64,000 bases of DNA from positions 114,488 to 178,487 of IMG/VR virus record IMGVR_UViG_3300009103_001934, one strand, 5' to 3'. The notes beneath the pieces were generated by a model. It was not told where the DNA came from. It saw only the letters and a program-made list of their open reading frames with translations, and ran no database searches. Made by a program: the position numbers and the translations under genes. Source of the DNA: a virus. This document shows, one piece after another, positions 6,651-13,349 of this stretch. The stretch's first letter is position 1. The number at the start of each line of letters is the position of its first letter.

Positions 6651-7586
6651 ATGCCTATTACCGCAAAACAAAGCAAAAACAAAGATTGGGATTTCACCGT
6701 AGCACAGGAGGAGCTTTTCCTGCCTGACGGCAAGAAGTCCGGTTTCTTCGCGTCCCGCCGCCTCGACAACAACGAGGTGCTGGGCTGTCACACTAGCCGC
6801 TACGGCATCGTCCAGAATGGCGACCTAGTGGAAAAAGCCGAGAGTGCTTTTCGCCGCAAGGGATTGGGCGATTTTGAGCGCAACATCTATGTGACTGACG
6901 GCGGAGCCAAGCTGCGCGTCAATTACGACTTCCAAGGTCACGATATTGAAGTGCCAGAAGTGGGTGACAAGATGGGCTTTCGCCTGACCTTGCAAAACTC
7001 ATTTGACCGCTCGCTGCGCGTGTCCTTTGCGCTCGGTATGCTTCGCCTCGTTTGCACCAACGGTATGCAGACGCTCGAAAAGGAATTGGATATGCTCAAG
7101 AAGCACTCCAAGAACTTTGACCTCGGCGCGTTGCTGACTGATGACGCAATCGACAAGGCTATGGCTACGTTCACCAACACGGGGAACACATACGCCGCGC
7201 TGGCTCGCGTTGGAGTTACTCAAGAGCAAGGCATCTTCGCCCTGCAAAACCAAGCCAACACTGGTTTGATTTCTGACAAGGTGCGCGAGGGTATCGCAAG
7301 CGTGTGGAACAACCCACGCGAGGATGGTGCTGACGGTTCGGTTGGTGATGACCGCAACCTCTACCAACTCTACAACGCTGCCACGCAGTACCTCACCAGT
7401 GACAACTTGGTTGACAAGAAGTCTGGCGATGCTGTCGGCACGTTCGAGTCCACCCGCTTCGAGTACGCGAACCGCGTTAGCTCGCAACTGCTCAAGCGGT
7501 TCAACCTCGCCAGCGACAACCCCAAGCGGTTTGACAAACTGGTTGCGGTTGCCAAGGCTGACGGCGTAAAGGTCGAGAACAACTAG
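6651..7586 (+). CDS. DUF932-family phage protein
   Basis: This 311-residue protein matches the DUF932 phage/plasmid-like family. Recognisable parts are an N-terminal LGCHTSRYGIVQNGDLVEKAE block (about 44-64), a central F-R-L-TLQNSFDRSLRVSFA segment, and the RLVCTNGM motif (about 131-138), then a helical C-terminal part. The family is widespread in phages and plasmids; its biochemical role is unknown. The gene has its own promoter and a clean terminator, making it monocistronic. Its base composition is more GC-rich than the right-hand half of the window, like its small-gene neighbours. Confidence 0.85.
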   Translation: MPITAKQSKNKDWDFTVAQEELFLPDGKKSGFFASRRLDNNEVLGCHTSRYGIVQNGDLVEKAESAFRRKGLGDFERNIYVTDGGAKLRVNYDFQGHDIEVPEVGDKMGFRLTLQNSFDRSLRVSFALGMLRLVCTNGMQTLEKELDMLKKHSKNFDLGALLTDDAIDKAMATFTNTGNTYAALARVGVTQEQGIFALQNQANTGLISDKVREGIASVWNNPREDGADGSVGDDRNLYQLYNAATQYLTSDNLVDKKSGDAVGTFESTRFEYANRVSSQLLKRFNLASDNPKRFDKLVAVAKADGVKVENN

Positions 7587-7604
7587 GCCAAACCTACAAA
7601 CACC

Positions 7605-7630
7605 CCCCGCCTTCGGGCGGGGATTTTTTT
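7605..7630 (+). terminator. UUCG-loop terminator
   Basis: CCCCGCC-TTCG-GGCGGGG (7605-7622) is followed by T7. This is a textbook intrinsic terminator after the DUF932 gene. Confidence 0.95.
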
Positions 7631-7649
7631 GCGATTGTGGAAACTTTTT

Positions 7650-7688
7650 GCTTGACATTCGGCGGGACCGGTCCCGATTTTGTCAAGC
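7650..7688. terminator. GGGACCGGTCCC module 2, bidirectional hairpin
   Basis: GCTTGACA/TGTCAAGC arms enclose GGGACCGGTCCC at 7664-7675, with T-runs on both sides. Confidence 0.8.
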
Positions 7689-7719
7689 TTTTTTTGTGCG
7701 TTTGCGAATAACTTTCTTC

Positions 7720-7748
7720 TTGACGTAAAAGCGGATGTGTAGTACTAT
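7720..7748 (+). promoter_or_regulatory. Promoter for a leaderless gene
   Basis: TTGACG at 7720-7725 and TACTAT at 7743-7748 are 17 nt apart. The ATGATG start at 7755 begins exactly 6 nt after the -10 hexamer, so the A is expected to be +1. Confidence 0.75.
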
Positions 7749-7754
7749 ATAAAC

Positions 7755-7991
7755 ATGATGAACGAATTAGATCAACTCAAAGAAGACATTTGCATGAAGA
7801 GCTTCGGTCGCAGCCGAAGTCTCGCGCTAGCCGCAGGGCAGTGTGTTAAGTGTGGAACCTATGACCTCGACTTTCGCGATGAACCATCGCAACGTGAGTA
7901 CAAACTCACCGTGTGGTGTCAGTCGTGCCAAGACGATTTCTTCGGGCTGGATTCGGACGGTGAAATCGCATGGGAGGAGGATGAGGATTAA
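7755..7991 (+). CDS. Small zinc-ribbon protein
   Basis: This 78-residue protein starts with a doubled Met and has two CxxC knuckles, CVKCG (about 30-34) and WCQSCQ (about 54-59), forming a probable zinc ribbon. A conserved-looking SFGRSRSLALAAGQC stretch precedes the first knuckle, and an acidic tail (WEEDED) ends the protein. It probably binds a protein or nucleic acid. It has no leader and no Shine-Dalgarno. Its stop overlaps the next start (TAATG), implying coupled translation. Confidence 0.85.
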   Translation: MMNELDQLKEDICMKSFGRSRSLALAAGQCVKCGTYDLDFRDEPSQREYKLTVWCQSCQDDFFGLDSDGEIAWEEDED

Positions 7992-8503
7992 TGGATATCG
8001 CAAACACACTTAAGCGCGAGGTCTATCGCAACCTTCACTTCAGGAACGAGACCGTTTATTCTGTACGTAAGGAAGGCCTTGTAGAGGGGCATGCCCTGAT
8101 GGTCATCATGGACGGAACGACTAAGACCCCAATTAAGTTTGCGGTCGGCCCTAAGGGCAACCAGCGCGTACGTGATGAAGAGCGCAAGAACGTGCACGCT
8201 GTTATCCGCGGGCACATCAACAACGCCGTGTGGTATACAAGTGACATGGATGTGGATGCATTCGAAATGGGTCATGCTAAGGATGCCTGCGAGTACTTTA
8301 AAAAACAGTACATGATCGAGCGTGAGGGATATCGATGGCTTGAGGTTGTATATAATCCTTACAAGTACCGCACCTTCATGACTCGTGACACGGATCCTTT
8401 CAGATCGAATGAAGACGTCTATGAGCCTATCTTTACCGCTCGCACAGTCATCATCGGCGAGACGTGCTGGGCGCAAGTCCGGGCGGAGCACGAGATGAAT
8501 TAA
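7991..8503 (+). CDS. Hypothetical protein
   Basis: This 170-residue mixed alpha/beta protein has no recognised motif. Segments such as HALMVIMDGTTKTPIKFAVG and ARTVIIGETCWAQVRAEHEMN suggest a small compact beta-containing domain. It is translated from the same leaderless mRNA as the zinc-ribbon protein (1-nt stop/start overlap) and ends at a strong terminator. The reverse strand also holds a 167-codon open frame, but the operon context supports this strand. Confidence 0.75.
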   Translation: MDIANTLKREVYRNLHFRNETVYSVRKEGLVEGHALMVIMDGTTKTPIKFAVGPKGNQRVRDEERKNVHAVIRGHINNAVWYTSDMDVDAFEMGHAKDACEYFKKQYMIEREGYRWLEVVYNPYKYRTFMTRDTDPFRSNEDVYEPIFTARTVIIGETCWAQVRAEHEMN

Positions 8504-8519
8504 TATTTTTCCTCCATCA

Positions 8520-8556
8520 GGCGGGTCCGGGTTTTATGTGTTTGACCGGGCCCGCC
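8520..8556 (+). terminator. Terminator of the 7755-8503 operon
   Basis: GGCGGGTCCGG pairs with CCGGGCCCGCC (one wobble) and is followed by TACTTTTTT. Confidence 0.85.
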
Positions 8557-8565
8557 TACTTTTTT

Positions 8566-8603
8566 GCTTGACATTTCGGGACCGGTCCCGCGGCTTGTCA
8601 AGC
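8566..8603. terminator. GGGACCGGTCCC module 3, bidirectional hairpin
   Basis: GCTTGACA/TGTCAAGC arms flank GGGACCGGTCCC (8578-8589), with T-runs both sides. TTATCCACA, a perfect DnaA-box sequence, follows at 8609-8617. Confidence 0.8.
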
Positions 8604-8645
8604 TTTTTTTATCCACAACCTGTGAATTATTTTTTCATTTTTTTC

Positions 8646-8673
8646 TTGCCTTTTTCTGCTCAACCTGTATAAT
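8646..8673 (+). promoter_or_regulatory. Promoter for a leaderless gene
   Basis: TTGCCT at 8646-8651 and TATAAT at 8668-8673 are 16 nt apart; ATG follows exactly 6 nt after the -10. Confidence 0.75.
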
Positions 8674-8679
8674 GCTCGC

Positions 8680-8808
8680 ATGAAGATTAAAGCAAGAGTA
8701 AGCAAACAAGGATTTATGGGCAGCGCGTCCCGTGAACACAGAGTGAAGAAGGGCAAAGGCTCTTTCACTCGCAAACAAAAACACAAAAAAAGTATTGACA
8801 CAAACTAG
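8680..8808 (+). CDS. Small very basic protein (42 aa)
   Basis: The ORF encodes MKIKARVSKQGFMGSASREH followed by a Lys/Arg/His-rich tail (RVKKGKGSFTRKQKHKK). The strong charge suggests nucleic-acid binding. It starts 6 nt after a perfect TATAAT, so it would be leaderless. Its last codons contain the TTGACA -35 box of the next promoter, tying the two genes together. No family is recognised. Confidence 0.65.
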   Translation: MKIKARVSKQGFMGSASREHRVKKGKGSFTRKQKHKKSIDTN

Positions 8809-8823
8809 GATATAGGAGATAAT
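8795..8823 (+). promoter_or_regulatory. Promoter embedded in preceding gene
   Basis: TTGACA at 8795-8800 lies inside the previous coding sequence; GATAAT at 8818-8823 is 17 nt on. A triple ATG begins 4 nt downstream. Confidence 0.75.
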
Positions 8824-8827
8824 CATA

Positions 8828-9259
8828 ATGATGATGGACGATATAAAACTGACCTACATTCCAGACTCTCACGACTGGATTAAAGTATATTTGCAAGCAC
8901 CTAACGCAGAACTTGCCGAGGCGTGGTTTAATTCCTTTTGGAATCACAACGCTACAAGCCAAGACGAGCCAGAATGGATATTCAAAAACGAGTTGGCATT
9001 TTGTACCACTTGGGACAAGCTAACCAAGGCCATGAATGATATTTTTCTTTTCATCCTTCTTAATGATGATGAAGATGCTTTCAAAGGCGAGGAAGGCGGC
9101 GCGATGCCGTTTGCCAAGGAACTAGCCAAGGCCAAGATTGCAGAGATGAACAAAAAAGATTCATCCATGCGCTACGGTCGCCAAGGTCACGTTTACACAC
9201 TCGGCGATGTTTACACCAACGAGGAAAAGTCATTTTCTTCTGGAACGTGCGACGTTTAA
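8828..9259 (+). CDS. Hypothetical protein
   Basis: This 143-residue protein starts with three consecutive ATG codons directly after a promoter -10, so any of MMMDD may be used; near-leaderless initiation is expected. The middle is aromatic and acidic (EAWFNSFWNH, DIFLFILLNDDEDAF), and the C-terminus is Tyr/Gly-rich. No known domain is recognised. Confidence 0.75.
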   Translation: MMMDDIKLTYIPDSHDWIKVYLQAPNAELAEAWFNSFWNHNATSQDEPEWIFKNELAFCTTWDKLTKAMNDIFLFILLNDDEDAFKGEEGGAMPFAKELAKAKIAEMNKKDSSMRYGRQGHVYTLGDVYTNEEKSFSSGTCDV

Positions 9260-9261
9260 GC

Positions 9262-9290
9262 TTGACCTTTAACCCTCAAACCTTTATTAT
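9262..9290 (+). promoter_or_regulatory. Promoter for a leaderless gene
   Basis: TTGACC at 9262-9267 and TATTAT at 9285-9290 are 17 nt apart; the ATG at 9297 is exactly 6 nt after the -10. Confidence 0.75.
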
Positions 9291-9296
9291 ACTCTG

Positions 9297-10010
9297 ATGT
9301 TGAAATTCAAAGATGCAAACGGTAAACTCAAGAAGATGGCAAAGAAGCTTGGCGTTAAGCTTAAAACCTTCACTCTCCCTGCGGGCTATACTTGCGGCGG
9401 TGCAAAGGATTGCCTCGCGTATGCCGACAGAAAAACGGGCAAAGTGAGAGACGGCAAGGAAACACAATTCCGTTGTTTCATGGCATCGCTCGAAGCCACC
9501 TTTCCAAGTCTCCGCGCTATGGTGTGGGAGAATTACGAGCAGTTACAAGCGGCACTGAAAAACGGCGTTGATGCTTGCGCGGATCTGATCCACAACAGCT
9601 TGCCAAAGAAGTTTGACGTAATGCGCGTTCACGTTGGCGGCGATTACTTCAGCAGGGCGTATTTGCAAGCGTGGATTGAAGTTGCCAAGCGAAACCCTGA
9701 CAAGGTGTTTTACTCTTACAGCAAAAGCTTGCACCTGTTCAAGCAATTTGCGTTACCGGAAAACCTTGTGTTGACCGCTTCCCGTGGTGGCAAGTACGAT
9801 GATTTGATTGACCTCCACGCATGGAAAGAGGCGATTGTCGTATTCAGTGAAGAGGAAGCGGAAGAGCTTGACTTGGAAATTGACCACGACGATTCACACG
9901 CAGCGTTTGGCGCGGAGAATTTCGCGTTACTCATTCACGGCACACAGCCAGCAGGGAGCGCAGCAAGTGAAGCTTTGAAAGTCATAAAGAAAAAGGCAAG
10001 GGCTGCGTGA
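9297..10010 (+). CDS. Gp88-family phage protein
   Basis: This 237-residue protein resembles the mycobacteriophage Gp88 family. The features are TFTLPAGYTCGGAKDCLAYA (about 25-44) with paired Cys, a third Cys in QFRCFMA, a VHVGGDYFSRAYLQAWIEVA segment (about 112-131) and VFYSYSKSLHLF, followed by ASRGGKYDD. The conserved Cys residues could bind a metal, but no activity is established for the family. It is predicted to be leaderless, and its stop overlaps the start of a 19-residue membrane peptide. Confidence 0.8.
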   Translation: MLKFKDANGKLKKMAKKLGVKLKTFTLPAGYTCGGAKDCLAYADRKTGKVRDGKETQFRCFMASLEATFPSLRAMVWENYEQLQAALKNGVDACADLIHNSLPKKFDVMRVHVGGDYFSRAYLQAWIEVAKRNPDKVFYSYSKSLHLFKQFALPENLVLTASRGGKYDDLIDLHAWKEAIVVFSEEEAEELDLEIDHDDSHAAFGAENFALLIHGTQPAGSAASEALKVIKKKARAA

Positions 10011-10069
10011 TGGAATTTATTGTCCTTGTTGCCATCGGGTTGTATTTCGGCGCAAAGCTTAGTCGATAA
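10010..10069 (+). CDS. 19-residue membrane microprotein
   Basis: The ORF MEFIVLVAIGLYFGAKLSR starts on the stop codon of the Gp88-like gene (TGATG), the classic arrangement for translational coupling. It has one hydrophobic segment and a short basic tail. Its N-terminus resembles the candidate at 2574. It is small, so it may be fortuitous. Confidence 0.45.
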   Translation: MEFIVLVAIGLYFGAKLSR

Positions 10070-10083
10070 AAATGACATTTTTT

Positions 10084-10123
10084 GCTTGACAGCCGGCGGG
10101 ACCGGTCCCGCGAGATGTCAAGC
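10084..10123. terminator. GGGACCGGTCCC module 4, bidirectional hairpin
   Basis: GCTTGACA/TGTCAAGC arms flank GGGACCGGTCCC (10098-10109), with T-rich outer sides. Confidence 0.8.
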
Positions 10124-10145
10124 TTTTTCTTTGTTATTTTTTTAT

Positions 10146-10174
10146 TTGACACAAAGTCGGAAGTGGGGTATTAT
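10146..10174 (+). promoter_or_regulatory. sigma70-type promoter
   Basis: TTGACA at 10146-10151 and TATTAT at 10169-10174 are 17 nt apart. A leader of about 35 nt, containing GAACGAACT, separates it from the ATG at 10215. Confidence 0.75.
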
Positions 10175-10214
10175 ATAAACAGTGCGAACGAACTAACTAA
10201 AACTAAAAAAACTG

Positions 10215-10682
10215 ATGAACAACCTACATTCATATACTAACTACATCACTGGCACAGAACTTGAGAACGGAAAGATTCTCCTGTATGCTGGCAAAACACG
10301 CAACGGTATCGATGACCGTAAGAAAGGCAAAATGGCTTGCGGATTCATCGCTGGCGTTGGCCTAGATGGTCGTCTGTTTGACACCGTCCATTCTAACACT
10401 AACACCAAAAACGATAAGCTCACGGAGCAACGTCACATCAACACGATTCGTGCCGTGGCGCAATTACTCCCTGACGTTATCGTTGCTGGTAACACTTATG
10501 ACGATGGATTTTATGGGGGAATCATTTCGTCCATCAGTCCTAGCGTCTACGACAAAGTCGTAAGCTGGGTACAGGGTACGCGCACTATGACAGAAAAGCG
10601 CATGGTGGCGAACAAGCGAAAGCTGGCTCGAAAGCTCGCTCAAGTGAAGCGAGCTAGGCAAGCAAAGAAGGCTTTGGCTTAA
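10215..10682 (+). CDS. Hypothetical protein with basic tail
   Basis: This 155-residue protein has an N-terminal compact domain (ENGKILLYAGKTRNGIDDRK, then a CGFIAGVGLDGRLFDTV strand-like run) and a long Lys/Arg/Ala-rich C-terminal helix (MVANKRKLARKLAQVKRARQ). The basic helix could bind nucleic acid. No Shine-Dalgarno is evident. It is a single-gene unit ending at a large hairpin. No family is recognised. Confidence 0.75.
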   Translation: MNNLHSYTNYITGTELENGKILLYAGKTRNGIDDRKKGKMACGFIAGVGLDGRLFDTVHSNTNTKNDKLTEQRHINTIRAVAQLLPDVIVAGNTYDDGFYGGIISSISPSVYDKVVSWVQGTRTMTEKRMVANKRKLARKLAQVKRARQAKKALA

Positions 10683-10690
10683 CCCTAGTA

Positions 10691-10742
10691 GGGGGGAGAG
10701 AGTTTGGCGTGAATGCTTCGCCTCTTGAGTGGCTCTCTCCCC
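10691..10742 (+). terminator. Large branched hairpin terminator
   Basis: GGGGAGAGAG pairs with CTCTCTCCCC; the apical part holds a second GGCG/CGCC hairpin. TCTTGACTTTT follows, so the exit overlaps the next promoter. Confidence 0.7.
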
Positions 10743-10744
10743 TC

Positions 10745-10773
10745 TTGACTTTTCAACAGAAACCCATTATACT
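10745..10773 (+). promoter_or_regulatory. Promoter of endolysin gene
   Basis: TTGACT at 10745-10750 and TATACT at 10768-10773 are 17 nt apart. The ATG at 10783 is 9 nt downstream, leaving a leader of about 3 nt. Confidence 0.75.
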
Positions 10774-10782
10774 TTTATACTT

Positions 10783-11256
10783 ATGGAGAGAATACATATA
10801 ATTATTGGATTGATAATCTTCTTTATTATTAGCATAACCGCTTCGGGCGATGAAGTCTTAACAAGGGACGAGCGTATTGTTGCACTCACTATACTGGGAG
10901 AAGCCCGTGGTGAAGGTAAAAAAGGAATGTATGCTGTCGCCTGTGTAATTCAGAAACGCGCGTCAGAACGCAACCTCACGCCAGCAAAGGTATGCCACCA
11001 ACCTTATCAGTTCAGCATTTGGAACGCTGGAAAGGGTAAGATAAAAAAAGAAAGTGAGTTGTATTATTTGTGGAAATCTAAATCCATGATGTACGCCAGA
11101 GAGTTAGCGAGAACAGTTTGCAAAGGTAAATTGTTAGATCAAAAATTCACTGGTAACGCAAATCACTATTGCAGAAAAGAAATCAATAACTATTGGACAA
11201 AGAAAGGAACAATAACAAAGGTAATTGGAAATCATAAATTTTTCAAATTACGATAG
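10783..11256 (+). CDS. SleB-type cell wall hydrolase with signal/anchor
   Basis: This 157-residue protein has an N-terminal hydrophobic segment (about residues 4-20, IHIIIGLIIFFIISITA) that could be a signal peptide or signal-anchor-release sequence. It is followed by a SleB/CwlJ-type hydrolase domain: TILGEARGEGKKGMYAVACV with a likely catalytic Glu at about 40, then KRASERNLTPAKVC, QPYQFSIWN and a His-containing GNANHY. SleB enzymes cut the peptidoglycan glycan strand; here it would be the endolysin, exported by the host Sec route. The start at 10783 is chosen over an upstream in-frame codon because the promoter lies between them. No holin is recognised nearby. Confidence 0.85.
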   Translation: MERIHIIIGLIIFFIISITASGDEVLTRDERIVALTILGEARGEGKKGMYAVACVIQKRASERNLTPAKVCHQPYQFSIWNAGKGKIKKESELYYLWKSKSMMYARELARTVCKGKLLDQKFTGNANHYCRKEINNYWTKKGTITKVIGNHKFFKLR

Positions 11257-11286
11257 GCTTCAAATAATAAATCAGTGCAAATATGA

Positions 11287-11315
11287 CCCGTCCCGAATAA
11301 GGGGCGGGTTTTTTT
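11287..11315 (+). terminator. Endolysin terminator
   Basis: CCCGTCCC pairs with GGGGCGGG around GAATAA, followed by T7. Confidence 0.9.
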
Positions 11316-11320
11316 AGGGC

Positions 11321-11344
11321 AAAAAAAAGGCCCGCTTTCGCGGG
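11321..11344 (-). terminator. Terminator of the minus-strand pair
   Basis: Read on the minus strand, CCCGC-GAAA-GCGGG is followed by CC and T8, directly after the minus-strand gene at 11351-11557. Confidence 0.85.
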
Positions 11345-11350
11345 TTGTGT

Positions 11351-11557
11351 TTAGCCCTCCAAACTGGAGGGGGTGAAATCACCGTGTCCGGTGATCTCAA
11401 GGGCACGCCCGTGATCATACTCACGGATATGCTCCTCGCGCATCCGCACGGTGCGACCATCATCCTTGAGGATGAGCCACTTGCCGTGGCGCGGAGAGGC
11501 GGCGACCACGCCAACGTAACCGTTGACGTCTTCGACTTCCATTCCTAATGTAATCAT
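11351..11557 (-). CDS. Small SH3-like barrel protein
   Basis: This 68-residue protein, MEVEDVNGYVGVVAASPRHG then KWLILKDDGRTVRMREEHI, has the look of a small SH3-like/KOW-type barrel and resembles the gene at 15085 (V-x-G-W-V-G-V-V). The plus strand is also open here, but the minus-strand terminator, the upstream minus-strand gene and the paralogue support this strand. It is the second gene of a two-gene minus-strand operon, about 50 nt after the first. A 16-codon ORF in the gap overlaps its start. Confidence 0.7.
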   Translation of the reverse strand: MITLGMEVEDVNGYVGVVAASPRHGKWLILKDDGRTVRMREEHIREYDHGRALEITGHGDFTPSSLEG

Positions 11558-11608
11558 AATGATATTGATAGGGCGCGAATTCTTAGGCAGTCGCGCTCGC
11601 CCATGATG

Positions 11609-11818
11609 TTAGTCCTTCCAGACCATGTCCAGATATTCACCGTAAGTAGCAAGGTAATCCTGCCATTCGGTGTCCGTCATTAGCGGCCCATGGATTGCAA
11701 CCAGATTCGCCCAACGATCTTGGGTTTCCTGTTCGCGTGTCCACTCTTCATGCTCAAGCTGAGCTTCGATGTCTGCACTTATGGTCTCTTCTATGGTTGG
11801 CATCATGTCGTTCATCAT
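11609..11818 (-). CDS. Small acidic hypothetical protein
   Basis: This is a 69-residue acidic, Trp-rich helical protein (MMNDMMPTIEETISADIEAQ). The start chosen is the ATGATG at 11818, 7 nt downstream of a minus-strand -10 box, rather than the upstream ATG at 11839 inside the promoter. The MMND start resembles the leaderless genes at 7755 and 12012. No family is recognised. Confidence 0.7.
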   Translation of the reverse strand: MMNDMMPTIEETISADIEAQLEHEEWTREQETQDRWANLVAIHGPLMTDTEWQDYLATYGEYLDMVWKD

Positions 11819-11825
11819 TAGAAAG

Positions 11826-11854
11826 AATATAACACGCATCTAAGAAAAGCACAA
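11826..11854 (-). promoter_or_regulatory. Minus-strand promoter, near-leaderless
   Basis: On the minus strand TTGTGC and TATATT are separated by 17 nt; the ATGATG start lies 7 nt after the -10. Confidence 0.7.
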
Positions 11855-11919
11855 GGAAAAAATTCAAAAACTATTAACAAAAAAAATGCAATTGTGAGCA
11901 AAAAAGACTTGACAGCCGC

Positions 11920-11951
11920 GGGACCGGTCCCGCTTATTGAGACCGAGTCTC
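11920..11951. repeat. GGGACCGGTCCC module 5 with GAGAC palindrome
   Basis: GGGACCGGTCCC at 11920-11931 follows CTTGACAG. Instead of the TGTCAAG arm seen in modules 1-4, a second palindrome GAGACCGAGTCTC follows at 11939-11951, then TGTGAATAA (11960-11968). Confidence 0.85.
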
Positions 11952-11976
11952 ACTAAAGTTGTGAATAACTTTCTCC

Positions 11977-12005
11977 TTGACAATTACATCCTTTTGTAGT
12001 ATATT
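11977..12005 (+). promoter_or_regulatory. Promoter for a leaderless gene
   Basis: TTGACA at 11977-11982 and TATATT at 12000-12005 are 17 nt apart; ATGATG follows exactly 6 nt later. Confidence 0.8.
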
Positions 12006-12011
12006 ATTTAC

Positions 12012-12200
12012 ATGATGAACGATCCATATAGCCAGATAACCAGCGGAGACCGTGACAACCTGCGTGCGGAGTTTGACGAACAAATGGCGATAATTGACGG
12101 CGCGAATAACCCTGACATGATTTGGGTTCGTGGCACCCTGCCCTATGATGATGAGGGTGTACGGTGCGGGTGCGAAGACTACCCCTGTTGTGGGCATTAG
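12012..12200 (+). CDS. Small protein with Cys-rich C-terminus
   Basis: This 62-residue acidic protein begins MMNDPYSQ and ends in a cysteine cluster (CGCEDYPCCGH) that could bind a metal. It is predicted leaderless. The next GGGACCGGTCCC module follows within 35 nt. No family is recognised. Confidence 0.65.
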   Translation: MMNDPYSQITSGDRDNLRAEFDEQMAIIDGANNPDMIWVRGTLPYDDEGVRCGCEDYPCCGH

Positions 12201-12232
12201 TAACTTGTGAGTAAAAAAGACTTGACAGCCGC

Positions 12233-12260
12233 GGGACCGGTCCCGTTGAGACTCAGTCTC
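12233..12260. repeat. GGGACCGGTCCC module 6 with GAGAC palindrome
   Basis: GGGACCGGTCCC (12233-12244) and GAGACTCAGTCTC (12248-12260) are followed by TGTGAATAA (12269-12277) and the next promoter. Confidence 0.85.
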
Positions 12261-12294
12261 ATTAAGATTGTGAATAACTTTTTGAAAAAACCGC

Positions 12295-12323
12295 TTGACT
12301 TTTTGGCATTTATGGGTTATATT
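12295..12323 (+). promoter_or_regulatory. Promoter for a leaderless gene
   Basis: TTGACT at 12295-12300 and TATATT at 12318-12323 are 17 nt apart; the ATG starts 5 nt after the -10. The TTGACTTTTTGNCATT block recurs at 14280 and 15379. Confidence 0.8.
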
Positions 12324-12328
12324 TAAGC

Positions 12329-12562
12329 ATGATTAAAACGAACATGAAAACTTACAACGTAGAGTTTACGACAGCATTCGCTGGCTCTCCGTTCGTCAAC
12401 ATCGTTCTTGAAGCCAAGGACGAAAAACAAGCTGAATGGGTTGCCCGTAACCTTTGCCGTTTCGGTTACATTAGCAACATCACAAAAACTGATGAAGTTG
12501 CTGCTTTTACCGAAGAAACTCACGCTTTTGCTTATGATGAAGATTATGAGATTTATTCATAG
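12329..12562 (+). CDS. Tiny duplicated-family protein, copy 1
   Basis: This 77-residue protein has a beta-beta-alpha-like core, YNVEFTTAF...FVNIVLEAKDEKQAEWVARN, that resembles the proteins at 14315 and 15454 (V-x-F, then an A-rich/R-rich helix). The three genes also share the same upstream promoter block, so gene and promoter were duplicated together. An acidic, aromatic C-terminal extension (YDEDYEIYS) is specific to this copy. Function is unknown. Confidence 0.7.
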   Translation: MIKTNMKTYNVEFTTAFAGSPFVNIVLEAKDEKQAEWVARNLCRFGYISNITKTDEVAAFTEETHAFAYDEDYEIYS

Positions 12563-12598
12563 GTGGGACTGCGGATGTCCCACCCAGTATGCTATACT
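12562..12598 (+). promoter_or_regulatory. Hairpin-linked extended -10 promoter, copy 1
   Basis: GGTGGGAC (12562-12569) and GTCCCACC (12577-12584) form an 8-bp palindrome; 8 nt later lies TATACT (12593-12598) with a TG extension. No -35 box is seen, so the palindrome occupies the -35 region. Confidence 0.75.
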
Positions 12599-12604
12599 AG
12601 ACGC

Positions 12605-13060
12605 ATGATAATTAAGAACGAGATGAAAGAAAAACTAAAACCACTATTTGACCTAGACGGAACCCTTATCCGCGAGGAGCGCGGCTCAGATCGCCTATTT
12701 GATTTCCTACGGCCTCACGCTATTCTTAATCTCACAGAACACGACCTCACTCCTCTCGGAGTGTTAGTCAGAGACTCAGGCAAAGAATTTGACATTCTTA
12801 CAGCACGCGGCCCAGAGAATGCGCAGTTTATCCGTATAGCTCTTGAAGCTCTCGGATTCAACGTCGGTCGAATCGTAACCGTAGGCGTAGACATTAACGA
12901 GCCAAAGGATTGGGCTAATGTTAGCAGCAAAAGAGTAGCGGCAAAGAAAATCAGAATTGCCAAATTCGTCCAAAGGAAATTGGTTGACAACGATGCTAGG
13001 AATCTGGTAGGATTAGGAGAGTTAGGAGAGCTAGTAGCTCAAGACCAAACAGAGTTTTAA
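12605..13060 (+). CDS. HAD-superfamily phosphatase
   Basis: This 151-residue protein has HAD motif I PLFDLDGTLI (Asp16 and Asp18), motif II in DILTARGPEN, a lysine-rich region (AAKKIRIAKF) and a LVDNDARN motif that can supply the acidic metal ligands. HAD phosphatases form a phospho-aspartate intermediate; phage versions act on nucleotides or nucleic-acid ends. The start at 12605 is used because the upstream in-frame codons translate the hairpin promoter. It is exactly 6 nt after the -10, so leaderless. Confidence 0.8.
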   Translation: MIIKNEMKEKLKPLFDLDGTLIREERGSDRLFDFLRPHAILNLTEHDLTPLGVLVRDSGKEFDILTARGPENAQFIRIALEALGFNVGRIVTVGVDINEPKDWANVSSKRVAAKKIRIAKFVQRKLVDNDARNLVGLGELGELVAQDQTEF

Positions 13061-13061
13061 G

Positions 13062-13316
13062 ATGATGAATAAGATTATTACAATTAAAGCAAAAGCCAAC
13101 GCAAGCCGGCGCACTAAAAACCGCATTCGTGGATTTGGCCCACGTTTCATCGTAGAGAAGAAACATGACCTTAATGACATCATGGCCCTTATCGGCAAGC
13201 GTGATTCAGAGTCTTGGTTGCTGCGCGAAGTGGGCGGCCCAGACGGTGATCCGTGGTTTGGCTGGCTGCCAGCTAATGAATTTGAAATTGTTGAAACTGA
13301 AGGATTTTGGTCTTGA
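13062..13316 (+). CDS. Small basic hypothetical protein
   Basis: This 84-residue protein begins MMNK with a basic stretch (KAKANASRRTKNRIRGFGPR) and ends in an aromatic, Gly/Pro-rich part (GGPDGDPWFGWLPANEFEIV). The start is 1 nt after the HAD gene stop, so the two are co-transcribed. Its stop codon overlaps the TTGACA box of the next promoter. No family is recognised. Confidence 0.7.
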   Translation: MMNKIITIKAKANASRRTKNRIRGFGPRFIVEKKHDLNDIMALIGKRDSESWLLREVGGPDGDPWFGWLPANEFEIVETEGFWS

Positions 13317-13341
13317 CATTTAATCGGAAAACCCATATACT
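13313..13341 (+). promoter_or_regulatory. Promoter overlapping a stop codon
   Basis: TTGACA at 13313-13318 contains the TGA stop of the preceding gene; TATACT at 13336-13341 is 17 nt on. ATGATG follows 8 nt later. Confidence 0.8.
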
Positions 13342-13349
13342 ATAAACAG

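Noticed and set aside
6999-7658. 219-codon minus-strand open frame
   Set aside because: Antisense shadow of the DUF932 gene; it starts inside the downstream terminator region and has no start signals.
11908-11936. TTGACA within the GGGACCGGTCCC modules as a promoter
   Set aside because: In modules 5, 7 and 8 a weak CTTATT lies about 17 nt away, but modules 1-4 have no -10, and the TTGACA is explained as a hairpin arm pairing with TGTCAA.
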